Positions 59,529 through 64,000 of a stretch of DNA of 64,000 bases are shown piece by piece; within the stretch, counting starts at the first letter, position 1; each line of letters starts with the position of its first letter. The stretch lies in NCBI RefSeq assembly GCF_001507435.1, contig NZ_LMWH01000244.1, forward strand, positions 10,048 to 74,047, in the 5' to 3' direction. Position numbers and translations under genes: made by a program. Under the pieces are notes generated by a model. It was not told the DNA's origin and did no database searches. It saw only the letters and a list, made by a program, of their open reading frames with translations. The DNA comes from Streptomyces sp. NRRL F-5122 (GTDB taxonomy: Bacteria > Actinomycetota > Actinomycetes > Streptomycetales > Streptomycetaceae).

Positions 59529-62353
59529 TAGCGATGATCCTCGAGCAGCTCCGGCGGCGGCGCGGGCGCGCGCTGGCCCTGGCCGCCGGGATCCTGGTGG
59601 CGTCGACCAGCTTCACCCTGCTGACCGCGACGGTGGACACGAGCAAGGCGACCACCGTGGGCACGGTACGGAAGAACGCGCGGTCCGCGTACGACGTCCT
59701 GGTGCGCCCGCCGAACTCGCAGACGGACGTGGAGCGGCGGAGCGGACTGGTCGCACCGAACTTCCTGTCCGGCACGTTCGGCGGTATCACCATGAGCCAA
59801 TACCGGCGTATCGGAGGCATGGCCGGGATCGACGTGGCCGCGCCGGTCGCCAACCTCGGCTACCTCATGGTGACGAGCACCGTCACCGTGGACGTGTCCC
59901 GCTTCCTGGACAGCAAGGCCTCCCGGCAGATCCTGCGCATCAACCCGACGCTCACATCCGGACTGGGCACCTACCGCACCTCCGACGAGTACGTCTACCT
60001 CACCCGCCACCCTCTGACGTCGGCGGCGTCGTCGGACCATCTCTTCGAGTCCGACACCCTGGAGCAGGGCACGGTCGACAAGGCCACCCGGCGGTACCAG
60101 TTGAAGGGGAAGTACGACGTCTGCTTCTACTTCAACGGGGACAAGACCGAGCGGACGCAGTTCAACATGGAACTGCCGATGAAGCCGAACATCATTGCCG
60201 AGGACTTCAGCGAGAGGTCCCCGTTCGACCCGGACCTGAGTTCGCGGATGAACTGTCAGTCCGGTCGGAGCAAGGCCACCATCGATGTTCCGGTCGGTTA
60301 CCCCGTACTGCTGTCCGCCGTCGACCCTGCGGCCGAGAACCGGCTGGTGGGCCTGGGCAGCACGATCACCTCGGGCCGGATGCTCACCGAGCAGGACAAG
60401 CCGTGGACACTGCCGAGCTCGAAGAGCATCCACGGGCAGCACGACTCCTACATCCCGGCGTTGCTCAGCAACAACCCGCTGACCGCCGGAACGCTCAGCG
60501 CCACCGTGGAACGGCTCGACATCGGTGACCCGGCCAAGCTGCCTTCCGAACTGGGCAACCCGACAGCCGGCAGATTCGTCCGCGGCCTGCACGGCACCCG
60601 CGTGGGCCAGGTCGGCGTCGACCTGAGCAAGGGCTACCAGAAGGCGCTGGACGAGGACGCGTTCACCACCGATGCCTACTGGACGGTCGGCCCGGTCACC
60701 TACCGCCGCACCCCGGGTGGCGACCTCACCGTGCAGGCGCAGCCGCCGCAGAAGCCCGGCCTGTGGGTCAACCAGAACAACCAGCCGTTCCCCAACGTCC
60801 CCGAGGAGAACCAGGGCAGGCAGTACCGGAAGGTGACCAGCCACATCTCCACGGAGTGCGTCGGAATGGGCTACTGCGGCAACATCGACTCCGGGCGCCT
60901 GCCCAGTCCCTTCGTCCGCCTCGTCGGCCGCTACGACACCAGCAAGCTGCCCGGCTTCTCACCGCTGTCCCAGGCCCCGTTGGAGACCTACCAGCCGCCG
61001 CAGGTCACCGCCGCGGACAGCGCCACCCGCGCGGCACTCCACGACAAGCCGCTGCGGCCCGACCGCAACCTGGGTGGCTATGTCAGCCCGCCGCCCACCA
61101 TGCTGACGACGATGAAGTCCATCACCGCGCTGACCAAGAGCCGCCGGTTCCCGAGCCCGCAGGACACGGCCCCGGTCAGCGCGATCAGGATCCGGGTGGC
61201 CGGAGTGACCGGCGTCGACGCCGCCTCCCGAGCACGGGTCAACGCCGTGGCCGGGCAGATCCGGGCCGCCTACCCCCGGCTCCAGGTCGACGTCACCATC
61301 GGCAGCTCGCCCGCCCCGCAGACGGTGACGCTCAATGCCTCGGCGCATGTAACCGAGCCCTGGGTCGCCAAGGGCGTGGCACTGCGGATCCTCAGGGCGG
61401 TGGACACCAAGAGCGCGGTGCTCTTCGTGCTGGTCCTCGTCGTGTGCGCGCTCTTCCTCGGACAGGCCGCGCTGGCCTCGGTGCGCTCACGCCGCACCGA
61501 GATCGGCACGCTCCGCTGCCTGGGCTGGAGCGGCGGCGAAGTACTCCGCCTGGTCCTCGGCGAACTGGCGGCGATCGGCCTGGCCGCCGGCGCCGCCGGG
61601 GCGATCCTCGCGTACGTGCTGGGCCGGTTGCTGGGACAGCCCGACGCCGGCACCAAGTCGCTGCTCGTGCTCCCGGTGGCGCTCCTCCTGGCCACCGTGG
61701 CAGGCATGGTCCCCGCCTGGCTCGCCACCCGGCTGGGACCGATGGAAGCCGTCCGGCCCCCCGTGACAGCGGTCCGACGCGCCCGCCCGGTGCGTTCGGT
61801 GGCCGGTCTCGCCATGCTCAACCTGCTGCGGATGCGGGGCCGCACGCTGCTCGGTGCGGCAGGGCTCGCACTGGGCGTGGCCGCCTTCACGGTACTGCTC
61901 GCCCTGACCCTGGCCTTCCAGGGCGAGGTCGCCGGATCACTGCTCGGCAACGCCGTAGTGGCACAGGCACGCGGCGCCGACTACGTCAGCGTCGCCCTGT
62001 CCCTGCTGCTGGGCTCCGCCGGCGCCGTCGACGTCCTGATCATCTCGCAACGCGAGCGCGCCACCGATCTCGCGGTGCTGCGGGCAACCGGCTGGACCAA
62101 CCGCGAACTGGCCATGCTGACCCTCTACGAGGGCATCGGACTGGCTCTGCTGGGCGGCCTCTCCGGTGCAGTGGCCGGTCTGGCCGGGGTGCTGTCACTC
62201 GGTCAGGGCGTGCTGCACGGTCACCTCCTCGCGGTCGCCGGCGCCCCGCTGCTGGCGACGCTCGCCGCAACCGTCCTGGTGGGGGCGGCTCTGACGGTGC
62301 CGATCCGGGGGCTGTCCCGGATCGCCCCCGCCCACCTGCTCGCCGCGGACTGA
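59525..62353 (+). CDS. FtsX-type ABC permease (MacB-like, 942 aa)
   Basis: This 942-residue membrane protein has one N-terminal helix (RALALAAGILVASTSFTLLTA), a very large extracytoplasmic domain (residues about 40-620), three helices with an FtsX motif (SAVLFVLVLVVCALFLGQAAL, VRSRRTEIGTLRCLGWSGGE), a joining loop, and four more helices with a second FtsX-like set (ISQRERATDLAVLRATGWTNRE). The domain contains Cys pairs (DVCFYFNG, ECVGMGYCG) that could form disulfides. It likely exports a peptide, lipid or antibiotic or transmits force across the membrane. It is co-translated with the ATPase. Confidence 0.9.
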   Translation: MIAMILEQLRRRRGRALALAAGILVASTSFTLLTATVDTSKATTVGTVRKNARSAYDVLVRPPNSQTDVERRSGLVAPNFLSGTFGGITMSQYRRIGGMAGIDVAAPVANLGYLMVTSTVTVDVSRFLDSKASRQILRINPTLTSGLGTYRTSDEYVYLTRHPLTSAASSDHLFESDTLEQGTVDKATRRYQLKGKYDVCFYFNGDKTERTQFNMELPMKPNIIAEDFSERSPFDPDLSSRMNCQSGRSKATIDVPVGYPVLLSAVDPAAENRLVGLGSTITSGRMLTEQDKPWTLPSSKSIHGQHDSYIPALLSNNPLTAGTLSATVERLDIGDPAKLPSELGNPTAGRFVRGLHGTRVGQVGVDLSKGYQKALDEDAFTTDAYWTVGPVTYRRTPGGDLTVQAQPPQKPGLWVNQNNQPFPNVPEENQGRQYRKVTSHISTECVGMGYCGNIDSGRLPSPFVRLVGRYDTSKLPGFSPLSQAPLETYQPPQVTAADSATRAALHDKPLRPDRNLGGYVSPPPTMLTTMKSITALTKSRRFPSPQDTAPVSAIRIRVAGVTGVDAASRARVNAVAGQIRAAYPRLQVDVTIGSSPAPQTVTLNASAHVTEPWVAKGVALRILRAVDTKSAVLFVLVLVVCALFLGQAALASVRSRRTEIGTLRCLGWSGGEVLRLVLGELAAIGLAAGAAGAILAYVLGRLLGQPDAGTKSLLVLPVALLLATVAGMVPAWLATRLGPMEAVRPPVTAVRRARPVRSVAGLAMLNLLRMRGRTLLGAAGLALGVAAFTVLLALTLAFQGEVAGSLLGNAVVAQARGADYVSVALSLLLGSAGAVDVLIISQRERATDLAVLRATGWTNRELAMLTLYEGIGLALLGGLSGAVAGLAGVLSLGQGVLHGHLLAVAGAPLLATLAATVLVGAALTVPIRGLSRIAPAHLLAAD

Positions 62354-62400
62354 ACCAATCACCGTCATCGGGGGCTTCGCCGGGCGAAGGACCCCCGCCC

Positions 62401-62427
62401 GCCCCGGCCCTGTTCCTGGGCCGGGGC
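62401..62427 (+). terminator. Terminator of the ABC exporter operon
   Basis: Perfect 10-bp arms GCCCCGGCCC and GGGCCGGGGC with a 7-nt loop lie 48 nt after the permease stop. A smaller imperfect hairpin (around 62369-62395) lies before it. Confidence 0.85.
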
Positions 62428-62560
62428 CTGCCGCCGCATCATCAAGTCGGCGAGGAGTCTGCGGCCACAGCACCGACCCCGGATGTCCACCAGTGCTGAT
62501 CACCCAGGGCTCGATCACGGGCACGACGATCTCATGGACGGATCTGAGAGACGGTCACTG

Positions 62561-63030
62561 TCACAGCGGCAGCTCGCCCACCGTCTGTCCTCCGATCGTT
62601 TCGCCTGTCGGCCGGAATCCGAGTCCCACATAGAATGCTTCGGGGCCATCTGCCCCTGGATGCCAGGTGGTGGTCAGCCGGTTGCCGCCGCGACGGCGGA
62701 TTTCAACTGCCACGGACTCGACGGCGAAGCGACCGTAACCTCGACCCTGCTCAGCTGCTGCGATGTTGAGACGCCACAGACCCGAACGAATGTCGGCGCC
62801 CGTGCCGTCTCCCAGCCAGTCGATGTGTCGAAGAAGCCCATGAGGAAGCCGACGGGGGTGTCACCGTCAAGGATGAGACGGGGCCAAGCCGTGCCGGGAT
62901 GGACGTATGCCTCGGCCAGAGACTTCACGACTCGCGCGACCAGGTGTTCTTGTTCCGGATGGACCCGCAGACCGATCGCAGCGTCGAGGTTCTCCGGAGT
63001 GATCTTCTCCAGACGGAGTGTGCTCGTCAT
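62561..63030 (-). pseudogene. GNAT acetyltransferase gene broken by a 2-nt duplication
   Basis: The N-terminal part reads MTSTLRLEKITPENLDAAIG to PVGFLMGFFD. A change of frame at 62824-62827 (TGTG on the + strand, one TG too many) diverts it. Removing two bases restores GFFDIDWLGDGTGAD and the whole C-terminus (SGLWRLNIAAAEQGRGYGRF, LTTTWHPGADGPEAFYVGLG, ending GELPL) to a stop at 62561-62563. The acetyl-CoA motif QGRGYG is intact in the second frame. Total length 470 nt is not a multiple of three. It is either a recent frameshift or a sequencing slip. Confidence 0.85.
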
Positions 63031-63228
63031 GCGCAAACCATAGGCTGGTCGATCAAGTCGACTGAGGTACGTGGCGTCAGGGACCACAGCACGCTGATCC
63101 AGGACTCGACAACCCGGGTATCAGGGCCTGTCCGATGGGTCAACTAGCGAGTGCCGGCAGCTGTCGCCCCTTGGCACAGGTTGTAATCGACTTGCTGCCC
63201 GCCCCGGCGGCCGGGCAGGGTCTCGATC

Positions 63229-63726
63229 ATGCTTGAACTACGGACTTTGGATTCAGACGACTGGCCCCTTTGGCGGGAGTTGCGACTGGCCGCGCTTGCT
63301 GAAGCGCCCTACGCGTTCGGATCGACACTGGCCCAGTGGCAGGGCTCCGGCGACCGCGAGGAACGTTGGCGTGCCCGTCTGTCGATTCCTGGCGCGCACG
63401 ATCTCGTCGCGCTCCTCGACGGCCTTCCGGTGGGCATGGCCAGCGGAGTGCCTGGCGAGGGAGCAGAGAACGTGGAGTTGATCTCGATGTGGGTCAACCC
63501 CAAGGCTCGGGGCAAGGGCGTGGGTGACCACCTGATCCAGGCGGTCGAGCGGTGGGGCGCGGAGCGGGGTGCCACAACGCTGCGGTTGTCCGTCATGCCG
63601 GACAACCGCAAGGCGACCGCGCTCTATGAGCGGCACGGTTTCACGGACACGGGTGAGCCCGGCGATCTTCTGCCCGATGGCGTCGGCAGGGAGCGGGTCA
63701 TGGCGAAGAGCCTGGCCACTGTCTGA
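63229..63726 (+). CDS. GNAT-family N-acetyltransferase
   Basis: This 165-residue enzyme transfers acetyl from acetyl-CoA. Motif A is VNPKARGKGVGDHLIQAVERWGAERGA and motif B is VMPDNRKATALYERHGFTDTG. The N-terminal WRELRLAALAEAPYAFGSTLAQ is typical of the YesJ/PaiA-like subgroup. The acceptor is unknown. The ribosome site is weak. It is divergent from the broken GNAT gene but not closely similar to it. Confidence 0.92.
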   Translation: MLELRTLDSDDWPLWRELRLAALAEAPYAFGSTLAQWQGSGDREERWRARLSIPGAHDLVALLDGLPVGMASGVPGEGAENVELISMWVNPKARGKGVGDHLIQAVERWGAERGATTLRLSVMPDNRKATALYERHGFTDTGEPGDLLPDGVGRERVMAKSLATV

Positions 63727-63812
63727 TCTCCACATCCGAGCCCGACGGATCATGCGTACCGACCCGGCGCACCTACGCGGTCACAGCACCGGTGGGCGAT
63801 CCGAAGTCATGA

Positions 63813-63855
63813 AGCGGTGCACCGTGCTTGTGGGGCCCGGCGCACCGTGGGGTGG
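63813..63855. repeat. Hairpin-forming repeat, copy 2
   Basis: This 43-bp copy of the 56700-56743 element keeps the stem with one mismatch (CGGTGCACC and GGCGCACCG). It lies between the GNAT stop and the stop of the last gene, again convergent. Confidence 0.65.
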
Positions 63856-63886
63856 CGGTGACCGGCCCCGGGTGGGGTCGGTCACC

Positions 63887-63918
63887 GGTGGGTGGGGTCA
63901 GCGGTGGGTGGGGTCAGC
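63887..63918. repeat. Two tandem 16-bp units
   Basis: GGTGGGTGGGGTCAGC occurs twice head to tail (63887-63902 and 63903-63918). The second unit contains the stop codon of the leftward gene at 63914-63916, so the duplication probably arose from the gene end. Confidence 0.7.
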
Positions 63919-64000
63919 GGTGGTTGCGGTAGCCCCAGGAGGCGGTGTCGATGACGCGGCCGCGGTCGTTGCGCAGGGTGGCGGTGTCGATGTGGTTGTC
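63914..64000 (-). CDS. C-terminus of a probable lamin-tail-domain protein (partial)
   Basis: The last 28 codons of a leftward gene are visible: DNHIDTATLRNDRGRVIDT then ASWGYRNHR and a TGA at 63914. The pattern N.gDTATLrn..GrviDt.sWg matches the end of actinobacterial secreted lamin-tail-domain proteins. The rest of the gene lies beyond the window. It is too short for codon statistics, but the match is specific. Confidence 0.6.
   Translation of the reverse strand, partial: DNHIDTATLRNDRGRVIDTASWGYRNHR

Noticed and set aside
58754..60844. Long leftward frame extending upstream of padR across the ABC genes
   Set aside because: Only the part from 58753 down is PadR; the rest is the antisense shadow of the ABC ATPase and permease.
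63110..63140. GGGCCTGTCCGATGGG-like sequence resembling insertion-sequence ends
   Set aside because: A single short match without a partner inverted repeat or transposase nearby.
1..64000. CRISPR arrays, tRNA or rRNA genes
   Set aside because: No regularly spaced repeats, cloverleaf-like segments or rRNA-like conserved stretches were seen on either strand.

Overview
The window is high-GC DNA (about 70% or more by eye) with strong third-position GC bias, many GTG starts and ATGA/GTGA gene overlaps. The gene families (Tat-exported GH46 chitosanase, SpoIIE-type phosphatases, CtpH/CtpI-type P-type ATPase, high-affinity [NiFe]-hydrogenase, IS630 remnant) point to a Streptomyces or close relative. 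I saw no rRNA, tRNA, CRISPR array, prophage or replication origin. It reads as a chromosomal region rich in accessory metabolism.

Region 1 (1-22.0 kb) is an aerobic hydrogenase locus in two divergent arms. The left arm, read leftward, is hypX, an uncharacterised protein, a maturation protease, hypA and hypB (cut by the window edge). The right arm, read rightward, is a paralogue of that uncharacterised protein, a hemerythrin-like protein, the hydrogenase small and large subunits (hhyS, hhyL), a NifU-like protein, a DUF5947 protein and two small proteins, closed by a 14-bp-stem terminator. Between the arms lie about 11 kb of other genes: a sensor phosphatase, a chitosanase with a perfect palindromic operator, a DUF2264 protein with a D-2-hydroxyacid dehydrogenase, a universal stress protein, DUF2071, an SRAP protein, a small ORF and a holin-like membrane protein. 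The small subunit has no Tat signal and a Cys-x-x-Asp motif at the proximal cluster, as in group 1h (atmospheric H2-oxidising) enzymes. HypX would supply the CO ligand in air.

Region 2 (22.2-36.2 kb) holds redox and stress functions: a quinone reductase and TetR pair with two identical operators, a MarR regulator with an operator over its own promoter, an MFS transporter fused to a Usp domain, a 1537-residue P-type ATPase whose N-terminal half looks like a dead ATPase, a PP2C phosphatase, a flippase-like membrane protein, a Rieske ferredoxin with a TetR regulator, and a cysteine-desulfurase-like enzyme.

Region 3 (36.2-51.5 kb) looks like a catabolic island for aromatic or N-heterocyclic compounds: COG2159 amidohydrolase or decarboxylase, flavin hydroxylase, P450, intradiol (hydroxyquinol-type) dioxygenase, citryl-CoA-lyase-like protein, CaiB-type CoA transferase, IclR regulator, TrzA/AtzB-type amidohydrolase, DoxX protein and an IorAB-type molybdenum hydroxylase. 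GTCCGC-N3-GCGGAC palindromes stand before both the CoA transferase and the iclR gene, with a related palindrome before the second amidohydrolase. A PLP enzyme and a divergent FadR-type regulator follow.

Region 4 (51.5-64 kb) is mixed: a Usp protein, a FemAB/BioF2-like acyltransferase with a possible upstream leader ORF, small conserved proteins, an internally deleted IS630 transposase, a PadR-regulated ABC exporter, a GNAT gene broken by a 2-nt duplication, an intact GNAT, and the last 28 codons of what is probably a lamin-tail-domain protein.
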